In this document: piece by piece, positions 40,530 through 49,693 of the stretch | How the letters are laid out: each line of letters opens with the position of its first letter | How positions within the stretch are numbered: the first letter of the stretch is position 1 | Origin: Burkholderiales bacterium Ga0077543 | Lineage (GTDB): Bacteria; Pseudomonadota; Gammaproteobacteria; Burkholderiales; Burkholderiaceae_C | Length of the DNA stretch: 64,000 bases | Reading direction: 5' to 3' | Assembly (NCBI GenBank): GCA_001464055.1 | Contig: LNET01000105.1 | Location: 24,780-88,779 of the forward strand | Position numbers and translations under genes: made by a program | The notes under the pieces: generated by a model | Seen by the model: the letters and a program-made list of their open reading frames with translations, nothing else | Databases searched by the model: none | Told to the model about the DNA's origin: nothing

Positions 40530-41153
40530 TCAGGCGGGCTTGGGACGGGCGGCCAGCACCGCGTCGCGCGCGCGCGCCAGGAAGCCGCGCTTGTCTTCGC
40601 CGGGCTGCAGCTGGACCGGGGTGCCGAAGGTCACGGTGCAGAGGATGGGCACGGGCACGACCTCGCCCTTGGGCATCACGCGCTGAACGTTGTCGATCCA
40701 GGTTGGCACCAGCGCGACCTCGGGAAACTGCTCGGCCAGGTGGAACAGGCCGCTCTTGAAAGGCTGCGGTTCACCCTTGGCGCTGCGCGTGCCCTCGGGG
40801 AAGATCACCAGCGAGTCGCCGTTGCGCAGCGCCTCGACCAGCGGCTCCAGCGGGTCCTGATCATCGGTCCGCGTGCGGCTCACGTACACCGCATTGAAGA
40901 CTTCGGTCGTGATCCACTGCTTGAGCGGCGTGGCCGTCCAGTAGTCGCGCGCGGCGATCGGCCGGGTCACGCTGCGCAGTTCGCGTGGCAGCGCTGCCCA
41001 GATCAGCACCCAGTCCAGATGGCTCTGGTGGTTGGCAAAGTAGATGCGCTGTTCGGCCTTGGGCGGGCAGCCCTTCCAGTGGCCCTGCGCGCCTGTCACG
41101 AGCCTGGCCACGAAAGCCAGCAGCCAGCCTGCCAGGTCGGCCTTGCTAGTCAA
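40530..41153 (-). CDS. 1-acyl-glycerol-3-phosphate acyltransferase (PlsC family)
   Basis: A 207-residue acyltransferase with the catalytic NHQSHLD (HX4D) and FPEGTRS blocks, an Asn/Arg-rich RDYWTATPLKQWITTEVFNAV stretch and PTWIDN. It makes phosphatidic acid or acts on another lysolipid. Together with the cdsA-like gene it looks like a YnbB/PlsC pair. Its start overlaps the end of the ycgR gene by 8 bp. Confidence 0.85.
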   Translation of the reverse strand: MTSKADLAGWLLAFVARLVTGAQGHWKGCPPKAEQRIYFANHQSHLDWVLIWAALPRELRSVTRPIAARDYWTATPLKQWITTEVFNAVYVSRTRTDDQDPLEPLVEALRNGDSLVIFPEGTRSAKGEPQPFKSGLFHLAEQFPEVALVPTWIDNVQRVMPKGEVVPVPILCTVTFGTPVQLQPGEDKRGFLARARDAVLAARPKPA

Positions 41154-41961
41154 GCTTGAGCTGCATCAGGGACGACTGCTGGGGGCTGCCGCGCAGCCAC
41201 AGGGCCAGGGTCTCGCGCCCGCTGTCGTGCATGCCGGACCAGCTGCATCCCACGCGGGCGCCGCTGTCCGCCTCGGTACTGCCGCTGCGTGGCGTCACGT
41301 GCTGCACCACCAGGTCGGTGAAGAGGAAGTTGCGCTCGTCCAGCTGGACTTCCACCCCCTGCAGCAAAGTACCCGGCGCCAGTGGCATCTCGCTGGCGGG
41401 CTTCCACATGGCACAGCCTTCGCTGCTGATGTCGACGGCCGACAGCAGCACCAGCGTTTCTGGCGCCAGCGGATGCCTGAAGCGCAGCCGCGGCCCGCGA
41501 TGCCGGCCCTGGCGCACACGGTAGGCATTGCGGCGAGGCAGCCGGTAGATGAACAGCGGCAGCAGCGCCTCGATCTGGATGCGCGCACCGCCGCCCAGGC
41601 CGACCGCCATCGGCGAAGCAGCGATCGACAGGCGGTTCACCGGAAACTGCAGCTTCACGTCGCCCAGGTAGGCCGCCGCCCAGGCATCGGGCAGCGCGAC
41701 CAGCCGATCCAGGCCGGGGGCTCGCGGGTCGACACTGAAGTGCAAGCGGCTGGCATGATCGTCCACCGCCCACAGGGCTGCGGCCACGACCGGTCCGCCC
41801 GGGGCGCCCACGGCCACGTGCACGTCGCCGATGCGCAGTTCGCGCAACAGCGCCAGGCGCTTGCGCGGATCATCGACCCGGAACTGCATCCAGGCGCCGG
41901 TCGGGTCGATCGGGTCGATGGCGACGGAGTCGTTGTCGGCGAAGCGCATGGCGTGGGACAA
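41146..41961 (-). CDS. YcgR-like flagellar brake protein (PilZ domain)
   Basis: 271 residues. An N-terminal YcgR-N beta domain precedes a PilZ domain with both c-di-GMP contacts: RRNAYRVR (RxxxR) near residue 145 and DISSEG (DxSxxG) near residue 180. This architecture binds c-di-GMP and slows the flagellar motor in enterobacteria. The start is ATG 41961 (MSHAMRF) or 41949. It lies between purH and plsC in a long minus-strand operon, away from motility genes. Confidence 0.82.
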   Translation of the reverse strand: MSHAMRFADNDSVAIDPIDPTGAWMQFRVDDPRKRLALLRELRIGDVHVAVGAPGGPVVAAALWAVDDHASRLHFSVDPRAPGLDRLVALPDAWAAAYLGDVKLQFPVNRLSIAASPMAVGLGGGARIQIEALLPLFIYRLPRRNAYRVRQGRHRGPRLRFRHPLAPETLVLLSAVDISSEGCAMWKPASEMPLAPGTLLQGVEVQLDERNFLFTDLVVQHVTPRSGSTEADSGARVGCSWSGMHDSGRETLALWLRGSPQQSSLMQLKLD

Positions 41962-41984
41962 GGCTGGGTGGCAGGACAGGCGAC

Positions 41985-43565
41985 TCAGTGCCTGAAGTGG
42001 CGGGTACCGGTGAAGACCATGGCCACGCCGCGTTCGTCGGCGGCAGCGATGACCTCGTCGTCGCGCATCGACCCCCCGGGCTGGATGATTGAGGCAGCGC
42101 CGGCGTCGACGACGACGTCCAGCCCGTCCCGAAACGGGAAGAACGCGTCGCTGGCCACGGCCGATCCGGCCAGTGCCAGCTGGGCATGCCCGGCCTTGAT
42201 CGAGGCGATGCGGGCGCTGTCGATGCGGCTCATCTGGCCTGCCCCCACGCCCAGGGTCATGCCACCGGCACAGAAGACAATGGCATTGCTCTTGACGAAC
42301 TTGGCCACCTTCCAGGCGAACAGCAGGTCGTTCATTTGCTGCGGCGTCGGCGCCCGCTTCGTCACCACGCGCAACTCGCCCGGTGCCACGTTACGGCTGT
42401 CGTTGCCCTGCACCAGCAGGCCGCCGCCCACGCGCTTGAAGTCCAGCGCATTCGTGGTGGTGGCCAGGGGCACTTCCAGAAGGCGCACGTTCTGCTTGGG
42501 TGCAAAAACGGCGCGGGCCTCGGCGCTGATGGCCGGGGCGATGATGACTTCGACGAACTGCCTGACGACATGCTCGGCAGCGGCGGCATCCAGCGGTCGA
42601 TTGAAGGCGATGATGCCGCCGAAGGCCGAGGTCGGGTCGGTCTGCAGGGCCTTCGCATAGGCCGCTGCAGCGCTGTCGGCCACCGCCACTCCGCAGGGGT
42701 TGGCGTGCTTGACGATGACGCAGGCCGGCTCGCTGAAGGTCTTCACGCATTCCCAGGCGGCGTCGGCGTCGGCGATGTTGTTGTAGGACAGCGCCTTGCC
42801 TTGCAGCTGTTCCCAGCCCGCCAGCAAGCCCGGCACGGCCGCACCCCCGTCGCGATAGAAGGCGGCCGCCTGGTGCGGGTTCTCGCCATAACGCATGTCC
42901 TGAGTCTTGTTGAACTGCAGCGTGTAGACGGCTGGGAAAGCGTCGCGGGCCGGCACGGATGCGGCAGCGTCCTCGGCCCCCGACTGCAGCGCGGTGAGGT
43001 AGTTGGTGATCATGCCGTCATAGGCGGCGGTGTGCGCATAGACCTTCTTCGCCAGCATGAAGCGGGTGCTGCGCTCTACGCCGCCGGCCTGCAGTTCGGC
43101 CAGCACCCGAGGGTAGTCGCTGGGGTCGATGAGCACGGCCACGTCGGTCCAGTTCTTGGCCGCTGCACGCAGCATGGCCGGGCCGCCGATGTCGATGTTC
43201 TCGATGGCGTCTTCCAGCGTGCAATCGGCGCGCGCCGTGGCTTGAGCAAAGGGGTAGAGGTTGACGACCAGCAGGTCGATGGTCCCGATGCCATGTTCGG
43301 CCAGCGCAGCCATGTGCTCGGGCAGGTCGCGCCGGGCGAGCAACCCGCCGTGGATGTTCGGGTGCAGGGTCTTCACACGCCCGTCGAGCATTTCAGGAAA
43401 ACCGGTGATCTCGGCGACCTCCGTCACGGCCAGGCCGGCATCGGCCAGCAGCCTTGCAGTGCCGCCCGTGGACAACAGGCGGGCGCCCAGGCCCGAAAGC
43501 GAACGCGCAAATTCGACGATACCGGTCTTGTCGGAGACGGACAGCAGGGCAGTGAGTTCAGGCAT
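41985..43565 (-). CDS. purH: Bifunctional AICAR transformylase / IMP cyclohydrolase
   Basis: The last two steps of IMP synthesis. The 526-residue protein has the IMP cyclohydrolase domain (residues 1-200, LLSVSDKTGIVEFA and STGGTARLLADAG) and the AICAR transformylase domain with YGENPHQAAAF, KHANPCGVA, and SDAFFPFRDG. AICAR is a by-product of the HisF/HisH step. It is 37 bp downstream of fis, and the dusB-fis-purH order is conserved in betaproteobacteria. Confidence 0.97.
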   Translation of the reverse strand: MPELTALLSVSDKTGIVEFARSLSGLGARLLSTGGTARLLADAGLAVTEVAEITGFPEMLDGRVKTLHPNIHGGLLARRDLPEHMAALAEHGIGTIDLLVVNLYPFAQATARADCTLEDAIENIDIGGPAMLRAAAKNWTDVAVLIDPSDYPRVLAELQAGGVERSTRFMLAKKVYAHTAAYDGMITNYLTALQSGAEDAAASVPARDAFPAVYTLQFNKTQDMRYGENPHQAAAFYRDGGAAVPGLLAGWEQLQGKALSYNNIADADAAWECVKTFSEPACVIVKHANPCGVAVADSAAAAYAKALQTDPTSAFGGIIAFNRPLDAAAAEHVVRQFVEVIIAPAISAEARAVFAPKQNVRLLEVPLATTTNALDFKRVGGGLLVQGNDSRNVAPGELRVVTKRAPTPQQMNDLLFAWKVAKFVKSNAIVFCAGGMTLGVGAGQMSRIDSARIASIKAGHAQLALAGSAVASDAFFPFRDGLDVVVDAGAASIIQPGGSMRDDEVIAAADERGVAMVFTGTRHFRH

Positions 43566-43602
43566 GGGTTCGTCGAATTCTCAGCGGAAACGCCGGCAGG
43601 GG

Positions 43603-43854
43603 CTATTTGTCTTCGGCCTTGAGCAGCCGATGGTCAAGCAGCTTGCGGCGCAAGGTATTGCGATTGATGCCCAGCCAGTCGGCGGCCTTGCTCTGGTTGC
43701 CTTCGGCGTGGCGCATGACGACGTCGAGCAACGGTTTTTCCACCGCGCAGATGACGAGCTCGTGCAGGCCACCGGGTTCGGCACCACGCAGGTCCTTGAA
43801 ATACTGCTCCACGCTGGAGCGTATGCATTCGTCGATGTGCTTCCTGCTGGTCAT
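43603..43854 (-). CDS. fis: Fis-family DNA-binding protein
   Basis: 83 residues. The C-terminal helix-turn-helix GNQSKAADWLGINRNTLRRKL is the Fis signature, and the N-terminal part has the EQYFKDLRGAEPGGLHELVI pattern. It is a nucleoid-associated dimer that bends DNA and activates stable-RNA promoters. ATG 43854 overlaps the dusB stop by 4 bp, as in most proteobacteria. An in-frame upstream codon within dusB is not used. Confidence 0.95.
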   Translation of the reverse strand: MTSRKHIDECIRSSVEQYFKDLRGAEPGGLHELVICAVEKPLLDVVMRHAEGNQSKAADWLGINRNTLRRKLLDHRLLKAEDK

Positions 43855-44903
43855 GCCGCGATGGCCTCCTCCTGGGGCAGTGGCGGATGCGCTGCGCACT
43901 GGGGCAACAGGACATGGCGGCTGCCGAGTTCTTCGAAGTACGACTGCACCGCGCGCAGTTGGGCGTTGCAGTCGTCCAGAGTGTTCATCATGCCGCGGAA
44001 GGCCTCGCCCCCCGGCAGGGTTCGCACCGCCCAGCCGATGTGCTTGCGCGCGCTGCGTACGCCGATGTATTCGCCGTAGAGCGCGTAGTGGTCCTGCAGA
44101 TGCTCGATCAGCCAGGCCTGGACATCACGCACAGGCGGCGCAGGCAGGTGCAGGCCGGTTTCGAGGAAGTGGGCGATCTCGCGGAAGATCCAGGGCCGGC
44201 CCTGGGCCGCGCGGCCGATCATCACGGCATCGGCGCCTGTGTGGCGCAGCACGGCCAGCGCGCGCTCTGGGCTGTCGATGTCGCCATTGGCCACCACCGG
44301 GATGCGCAGCACCGACTTGACTGCCGCCACGGTGTCGTGTTCGGCATGGCCGCCATAGCCCTGTTCGCGCGTGCGTCCATGCACCGTGACCATGGCCACG
44401 CCAGCACTTTCGGCAGCACGGGCCAGCGTCAGCGCATTGCGGCCTTTCGGCCCTGAACTGCACCAGCCGGTGCGCATCTTCAGCGTCACCGGCACGCCCA
44501 AAGGCGCGGCTGCAGCCACCACGGCTTCGACGATGCGCAGCGCCAGCGGCTCGTTTTGCATCAGCGCCGAACCGGCGTAGACGTTGCACACCTTCTTGGC
44601 CGGGCAACCCATGTTGATGTCGATGATCTGCGCGCCGCGGTCGATGTTGTAGCGCGCCGCGTCGGCCATCTCCGCGGGGTCGACGCCGGCGATCTGCACG
44701 GCAATGGGTCCGGGTTCACCGCTGTGGTCGGCGCGGCGGGAAGTCTTCAGCGAGGTCCACAGCGCACGTTGGCTGGTCACCATCTCGCTGACGGCGTAGC
44801 CCGCACCCAGGCGCCTGCACAGCATGCGAAAGGGACGGTCGGTGACGCCGGCCATGGGCGCCACGAACAGTCGGTTCGACAATTCGATGGGGCCGATGTG
44901 CAT
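43851..44903 (-). CDS. dusB: tRNA-dihydrouridine synthase B
   Basis: Reduces uridine 17 of tRNA with FMN and NADPH. The 350-residue TIM barrel has APMAGVTDRPFR, the catalytic Cys in MGCPAKKVCN, KMRTGW, VHGRTREQGYGG, and ANGDI with GRAAQGRPWIF. ATG 44903 is chosen because it opens the conserved HIGPIELSNR; a TTG nine codons upstream is possible. It is the first gene of a seven-gene minus-strand operon and is divergent from the YqaA-like gene. Confidence 0.96.
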   Translation of the reverse strand: MHIGPIELSNRLFVAPMAGVTDRPFRMLCRRLGAGYAVSEMVTSQRALWTSLKTSRRADHSGEPGPIAVQIAGVDPAEMADAARYNIDRGAQIIDINMGCPAKKVCNVYAGSALMQNEPLALRIVEAVVAAAAPLGVPVTLKMRTGWCSSGPKGRNALTLARAAESAGVAMVTVHGRTREQGYGGHAEHDTVAAVKSVLRIPVVANGDIDSPERALAVLRHTGADAVMIGRAAQGRPWIFREIAHFLETGLHLPAPPVRDVQAWLIEHLQDHYALYGEYIGVRSARKHIGWAVRTLPGGEAFRGMMNTLDDCNAQLRAVQSYFEELGSRHVLLPQCAAHPPLPQEEAIAA

Positions 44904-45038
44904 GGCACTGGGAGGGGCGGAAGTGGCCAAGGCGGCAAGCAGCCGGGCTGCTCAAAAATGAGGCGCGAGTATACCGGCCGCCTTGCCGCGGCCACCCAGG
45001 CGGCTGGCCGGGCGCCATCGCGAATAATGAGACCGACG

Positions 45039-45524
45039 ATGGAAGCTTGGCTGCAATCACTTCTAACCACCCTGGCCCTGCCGGAGTACGGGCTGAGCAC
45101 GGTTTTCGTGGTCTCGCTGCTGTCGGCCACGCTGTTGCCAATGGCCAGCGTGCCTTTCGTGTTCGGGCTGGTGAAGGTCAACCCGGAACTGTTCTGGCCT
45201 GCCATCGTCGTGGCCACCGCCGGCAATACGCTGGGCGGCTGCATCACCTACTGGATGGGCTACGGGGCCGAACTGGCCTACGAACAGCTGGCCAAGCGGC
45301 GGCCCACCACCGACCGGGCGCTGGCCTGGGCCCGGCGCTGGGGGCCACCGGCCTGCCTGCTGAGCTGGCTGCCGGTGGTGGGAGACCCGCTGTGTGCCGT
45401 GGCCGGCTGGCTGAAGCTGCCGCTGGGACCCTGCGTCTTCTACATGGCCGTGGGCAAGTTCCTGCGCTACCTGTTCTACGTGGGCGGCGCGTTTTGGTTC
45501 TTCCCCGGGGCGCTGGCTGGCTGA
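45039..45524 (+). CDS. YqaA-like small membrane protein (VTT/DedA family)
   Basis: 161 residues with an amphipathic start and four membrane segments, e.g. VSLLSATLLPMASVPFVFGLV, PAIVVATAGNTLGGCITYWMG and FYMAVGKFLRYLFYVGGAFW. The loop RWGPPACLLSWLPVVGDPLC carries the Arg-x-x-P/GDP-like motif common to VTT domains that flip or transport lipids. ATG 45039 is preferred; an in-frame ATG at 45027 adds four residues. The M32 gene follows after 41 bp. Confidence 0.82.
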   Translation: MEAWLQSLLTTLALPEYGLSTVFVVSLLSATLLPMASVPFVFGLVKVNPELFWPAIVVATAGNTLGGCITYWMGYGAELAYEQLAKRRPTTDRALAWARRWGPPACLLSWLPVVGDPLCAVAGWLKLPLGPCVFYMAVGKFLRYLFYVGGAFWFFPGALAG

Positions 45525-45565
45525 AACACAGACAATCGCGATTTCGTCTTTTCACACAGTCCGCC

Positions 45566-47074
45566 ATGAGCAGCATCCCCACGCCCGCCTACGACGAACT
45601 CGCCGGCACCTGGACCCGTATGCACCACTTCGGCCACCTGCAGAGCATTGCAGGCTGGGACCAGGCCGCGAACATGCCCCCCAAGGGCAACGAGGCGCGT
45701 GCCGCGGCGCTGGCAGAGATGGCAGCGCTCCTGCACCGCATGCGCACAGACCCGAAGCTGCCTGAGCAGCTGTCCCGCGCCGAACAGGAACCACTGGACG
45801 CGCTGCAGCGAGCCAACCTGCGCGAGATGCGGCGCGAATGGCAGGCGTCGAACGCGCTGCCCGAATCGCTGGTGCAGCGCCAGCAGCTGGCCACCTCGCG
45901 CTGCGAACATGCCTGGCGCACGCAGCGGCCGGCCAACGACTGGGCCGGCTTCGTCGAGAACTTCCGGCCGGTGCTGGCCCTGGCGCGCGAAGAGGCCGCG
46001 CTGTTGAGCGCGCAAAACGGCATGGGCAAGTACGACGCGCTGATGGACCGCTTCGAGCCTGGCATGACCTGCGCCCAGGTCGACCGCGTTTTCGGCGAAG
46101 TTCGGCAATGGCTGCCCGGCCTGATCCGCCAGGTGCGCGACAAGCAGGCGGCTGAACACGCGGCCAGACCCCTGCTCGACCCCGTGGGCCCGTTCGCACT
46201 GGACGCACAGCGGCGCCTGTGCGACCAGGTCATGCGCGTTCTGGGCTTCGATTTCGCCGGCGGCCGGCTCGACGTCAGCACCCACCCCTTCTGCGGTGGC
46301 GTGCCTGAGGACGTGCGCATGACCACGCGTTTCCGGGAAGACGACTTCCTGGGCAGCCTGATGGGCACGGTGCACGAAACCGGCCATGGCCGCTACGAAC
46401 AGAATCTGCCGCGTGAGCTGCTGGGACAGCCTGTGGCGCTGGCACGCTCGATGGCACTGCATGAAAGCCAGAGCCTCAGCTTCGAGATGCAGCTGGGCAG
46501 CCACCCGGGCTTCGTGCACCACCTCGCGCCCATGATCCACGATGCGCTGGGGGAACAGCCCGCCTTTGACACCCACAATCTGCACCGGCTGATGACCCGC
46601 GTGAAGCCCGGACTGATCCGCGTCGATGCCGACGAGGTCACCTACCCGGCGCACATCATCCTGCGCTACGAGATCGAGCGCCCCTTGATCGAAGGCGAGA
46701 TCGATGTCGAGGACGTGCCGGCGCTATGGGACGCCAAGATGCAGGAGCTGCTGGGCCTGGACACCCGAGGAAACTTCAAGGACGGCCCCCTGCAGGACGT
46801 GCATTGGCCAGAGTCGCTGTTCGGCTACTTTCCCTGCTATTCGCTTGGCGCGATGTACGCGGCGCAGTGGTTTGCCGCCATGCGCCGCGCCACGCTCGAC
46901 CTGGACGCGCGCATCGGCAGCGGCCAGTTCCACGTCGTTTTCGACTGGCTGCGCGACAACATCTGGCAGCAGGCCAGCCGCTGGAGCACCGACGAGCTGG
47001 CGCGCCGCGCCAGCGGCGAACCGCTGAACCCGGCGCACTTCAAGGCCCACCTGGAGGCGCGCTACCTGGGCTGA
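45566..47074 (+). CDS. Carboxypeptidase M32 (Taq type)
   Basis: A metallocarboxypeptidase that trims C-terminal residues, cytoplasmic and Co/Zn dependent. The 502-residue protein has the active site GTVHETGHGRYEQ (HExxH), the third ligand in MALHESQSLSFE, and the M32 blocks DVSTHPFCGGVPEDVRMTTR and HIILRYEIERPLIEG. Its length matches the family (about 500). The start ATG 45566 begins MSSIPTPAYDEL. Confidence 0.95.
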   Translation: MSSIPTPAYDELAGTWTRMHHFGHLQSIAGWDQAANMPPKGNEARAAALAEMAALLHRMRTDPKLPEQLSRAEQEPLDALQRANLREMRREWQASNALPESLVQRQQLATSRCEHAWRTQRPANDWAGFVENFRPVLALAREEAALLSAQNGMGKYDALMDRFEPGMTCAQVDRVFGEVRQWLPGLIRQVRDKQAAEHAARPLLDPVGPFALDAQRRLCDQVMRVLGFDFAGGRLDVSTHPFCGGVPEDVRMTTRFREDDFLGSLMGTVHETGHGRYEQNLPRELLGQPVALARSMALHESQSLSFEMQLGSHPGFVHHLAPMIHDALGEQPAFDTHNLHRLMTRVKPGLIRVDADEVTYPAHIILRYEIERPLIEGEIDVEDVPALWDAKMQELLGLDTRGNFKDGPLQDVHWPESLFGYFPCYSLGAMYAAQWFAAMRRATLDLDARIGSGQFHVVFDWLRDNIWQQASRWSTDELARRASGEPLNPAHFKAHLEARYLG

Positions 47075-47083
47075 GCAGGAACC

Positions 47084-47572
47084 TCAGTCGCTGGTGGCCG
47101 CCCGGGGTGGCTTTGCCAGCGTGGCATCCAGCCGCACGGCCTCGAATTCCTGGATGAACGCGCTATGGCTGACTTCGCGCACTTCCATGCGCGTGGAGTC
47201 ATGAAAGTCCGACAGGTAGTTCGACTCGGCGTCGACCTCAGGCAGCGCCGGCACGGGCGGAGGCGATTGATGCCGTTCGATCGCCTTGCACAGGCAGCTC
47301 AGCAGATCCTGCAGTTCCAGGTCTTCGTCGCGCAGTGGCAGGCTGCCCAGCTGGGTGGTGATTTTCGCCAGCCAGTGCAGCGGCACCTCGTCGATGGCTG
47401 CCACGCCGCGCCGGCCCAGGGCCTCTTCCAGCGCCGCCAGGTGGGGGAATGCCGCGCGGGCGCCACGCACCTGATCGAGCAGGGCCTTCAGCGCCGACTG
47501 CATCAATCGGCCGCGCACGCGGTCGGCAGCACGGACGCGCGCCAGTTCAGCGAGGGGGGCAGGTAGTGTCAT
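47084..47572 (-). CDS. Hypothetical protein (162 aa)
   Basis: I do not recognise this protein. It has no signal peptide or membrane segment. The N-terminal half is helical (LAELARVRAADRVRGRL, ALKALLDQVRGARAAFPHLA), and the C-terminal half is acidic (VDAESNYLSDFHDSTRMEVRE). ATG 47572 is taken; a GTG at 47596 would add eight residues. It lies between the convergent M32 gene and the patatin gene, 64 bp from the latter. Confidence 0.5.
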   Translation of the reverse strand: MTLPAPLAELARVRAADRVRGRLMQSALKALLDQVRGARAAFPHLAALEEALGRRGVAAIDEVPLHWLAKITTQLGSLPLRDEDLELQDLLSCLCKAIERHQSPPPVPALPEVDAESNYLSDFHDSTRMEVREVSHSAFIQEFEAVRLDATLAKPPRAATSD

Positions 47573-47635
47573 GGCCAGGTGAAACTGATGTAACACCTGG
47601 ATATCGGCCCCTGACGGCCGCAGCTTGAACGAGGC

Positions 47636-48892
47636 TCAGGCAGCAGAGGCCAGGGTACGCTCGAGCTGGTCGAGCACGGCGTCCAGCCTTTGCAGCGCCG
47701 CGCCGGTTCGCGTACGGTAGGCTGGCTGCCGCGAAGGCCCGCGCAAGCCACGCCGGGCCCGGGGCAGCAGCCGGCGTCCGGGGTCGGTGAGCATCGCGAG
47801 GTCCAGGGCCAGGCCGTGGCTCGCCAGTATCGGGCCCAGCCTGTCCTGCTGCTCCAGCAGGTGCTCGCGGGTGTGCAGGTATGCGTGTTCGGCCAGGCGC
47901 CGGCGCTGCGAATAGTCGAAAGTGTTGGCCAGGAACAGCTCGAGGTCGCGGTGGTCGGGCTCGAACAGCAGGATGTCGGTGCCGGGGTGGCTGTGGGCGT
48001 AGCCCTGCAGTCCGAGTTCGAGCCGGGAATGGATGAAGGAGCGGAAGGTCTGGCTCAGCACCATGGGCAATCCGCCACGCACCAGCTGCGGAATGGGCCT
48101 GTTCGCGGCACCGGCGGCACCGGCCATGAACGGCACCAGCGGGTTCACGCACAGCAGCAGGTCCAGTCCCATGTCCAGCAGCACGCGGGCGTGCAAGGTC
48201 TTCTTCAGGGCACCGTCGACATACCAGTGGCCGTCTATGGCCAAGGGTGGGAACAAGCCGGGCAGCGCCGAACTGGCCGCCACCGCTTGCGACACCGGCA
48301 CATGGTCCCAGCCAGGCAGGCCGAAGGGCACGGCTTCGCCGCTGTCCAGGTCGGTGGCAACGATGACCAGCCGTTGGCGCAGCTGCCGGAAGTCGTTGCT
48401 GCGCCCCGGCGCGGTGAACATGCGCTGCAGTTTGGCCTGCAACGGCGCCTGCGTGAACAGGCCCGTGGGCAGCGCTGCGCCCAGCAGTTCCATGCTGGAC
48501 AGCAGCGACCTGCCGTGCAGCAGGTAGCCGGCTCCGGCGCGTGCCAGATGGGCCGGCAAGGCGGCCAGCCGCTGCGCCACTTCGCCCCAGGCGGGCCGGA
48601 AGAACAGGCTCGGATCGACGCGGTCACCGGGCGGTCCGGCGTTGCCGATGAAGCCTTCGCACAGCTGGCGTGGTGTCATGCCGTTGGCCAGCCCGGCAGC
48701 GACGAAGCTCCCGGCCGAAACGCCAACATAGCCGTCCAGTGCATTCAGGTCGAGGCCGATCACGGCCTCTTCCAGCGCGCAGAGCGCGCCAATCTCGAAG
48801 ATGGCACCCAAAGGCCCGCCGCCGGCCAGCGCCAGGCCGATGCCGCCACGGCCGGCCTTGCGGCCAACCCAGGCGGCGCGCATGCGGGCCAT
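47636..48892 (-). CDS. Patatin-like phospholipase, cytoplasmic
   Basis: 418 residues. LALAGGGPLGAIFEIGAL is the oxyanion loop, GVSAG the nucleophile elbow, and YVDGALKKTLHARV carries the catalytic Asp. There is no signal peptide or barrel, so it differs from the PlpD-type protein at 35-37 kb. The ATG overlaps the phasin stop (ATGA), so it is translated with the phasin; such patatins are often found beside PHA granule proteins and may act on granule lipid or as a depolymerase. That function is inferred. Confidence 0.85.
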   Translation of the reverse strand: MARMRAAWVGRKAGRGGIGLALAGGGPLGAIFEIGALCALEEAVIGLDLNALDGYVGVSAGSFVAAGLANGMTPRQLCEGFIGNAGPPGDRVDPSLFFRPAWGEVAQRLAALPAHLARAGAGYLLHGRSLLSSMELLGAALPTGLFTQAPLQAKLQRMFTAPGRSNDFRQLRQRLVIVATDLDSGEAVPFGLPGWDHVPVSQAVAASSALPGLFPPLAIDGHWYVDGALKKTLHARVLLDMGLDLLLCVNPLVPFMAGAAGAANRPIPQLVRGGLPMVLSQTFRSFIHSRLELGLQGYAHSHPGTDILLFEPDHRDLELFLANTFDYSQRRRLAEHAYLHTREHLLEQQDRLGPILASHGLALDLAMLTDPGRRLLPRARRGLRGPSRQPAYRTRTGAALQRLDAVLDQLERTLASAA

Positions 48893-49563
48893 CAGGCCGC
48901 GGCAGCCGCCTTGCGGGCAGCGCGCTTCACCGGCGCCTTGACGGGCGCTGTCACGGGCGCTTTGGCGGACACTTTCGCGGCCCGCTGGATCGGCGTCGCG
49001 GCGGGCTTGGCGGCGGCCCGACGCCGAACGGGCTTCGTGGCCGGGCTGGCCGTGCCGGCTGACTTGCCAGCGGCACCCTGGCGCGACAGCCTGGCCACTG
49101 CGGCAGCCAGTTCGTCGACACGCTGGATCAACGCCTCCACGTCCTTGGCCGTGGGCACGCCCAGCTTGGCCATCGCCTTGGCGGTGCGGGCTTCGAAGAT
49201 GCCTTCGAGCTTGTCCCAGTTCTGGTTCGCCCTGGCCTGCACGGTGTCGGCCATGGCCGTCATCTTGCCGGTGACCTCGCCGATTTTTTCCTCGGCCACG
49301 GCCTGGGTCTTGCGCTGCAGGCTCTGACCTTCCTTGACCAGGGCCTCGAAGGCCTTCGTGCCTTCCTCCTGCACCTTGCTGAAGGCGCCCATGCCGGCCA
49401 GCCAGATATGCTGGGCCGAATCCTTGACCGACTTGGCCAGGGCGCTGTCCTGCAGGCCGCCGTTCATGGCGCTGGCCTTGCGGCCGGAACCAGCCCGGGA
49501 CCTGGAGCCGGGGCCCGACTTCTTGGCTTCGGGGGTGGGGCTGGCGTGCATCTTCTTGACCAT
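48892..49563 (-). CDS. PHA granule-associated phasin with histone-like tail (PhaI/PhaF type)
   Basis: 223 residues. The central region (AQHIWLAGMGAFSKVQEEGT and AFEALVKEGQSLQRKTQAVA) is the amphipathic phasin helix, with a coiled-coil stretch KDVEALIQRVDELAAAVARL. The last 70 residues are a Lys/Ala/Pro-rich tail (KPAATPIQRAAKVSAKAPV) like the DNA-binding tail of Pseudomonas PhaF, which segregates granules at cell division. AGAGGAAG precedes the ATG. It is 130 bp from the divergent acyl-CoA reductase gene. Confidence 0.87.
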   Translation of the reverse strand: MVKKMHASPTPEAKKSGPGSRSRAGSGRKASAMNGGLQDSALAKSVKDSAQHIWLAGMGAFSKVQEEGTKAFEALVKEGQSLQRKTQAVAEEKIGEVTGKMTAMADTVQARANQNWDKLEGIFEARTAKAMAKLGVPTAKDVEALIQRVDELAAAVARLSRQGAAGKSAGTASPATKPVRRRAAAKPAATPIQRAAKVSAKAPVTAPVKAPVKRAARKAAAAA

Positions 49564-49693
49564 GGGGGCTTCCTCTGGGGTTGTCTATGGACTCGAATAT
49601 AGGGTTCACCCCTGGAGAGCGCAGCCTATTTCGCTAGTGAGACGGCTCTATGCTTTCTGCCGCATCCAGCCAACCCGACCCAGGAACCGACCT

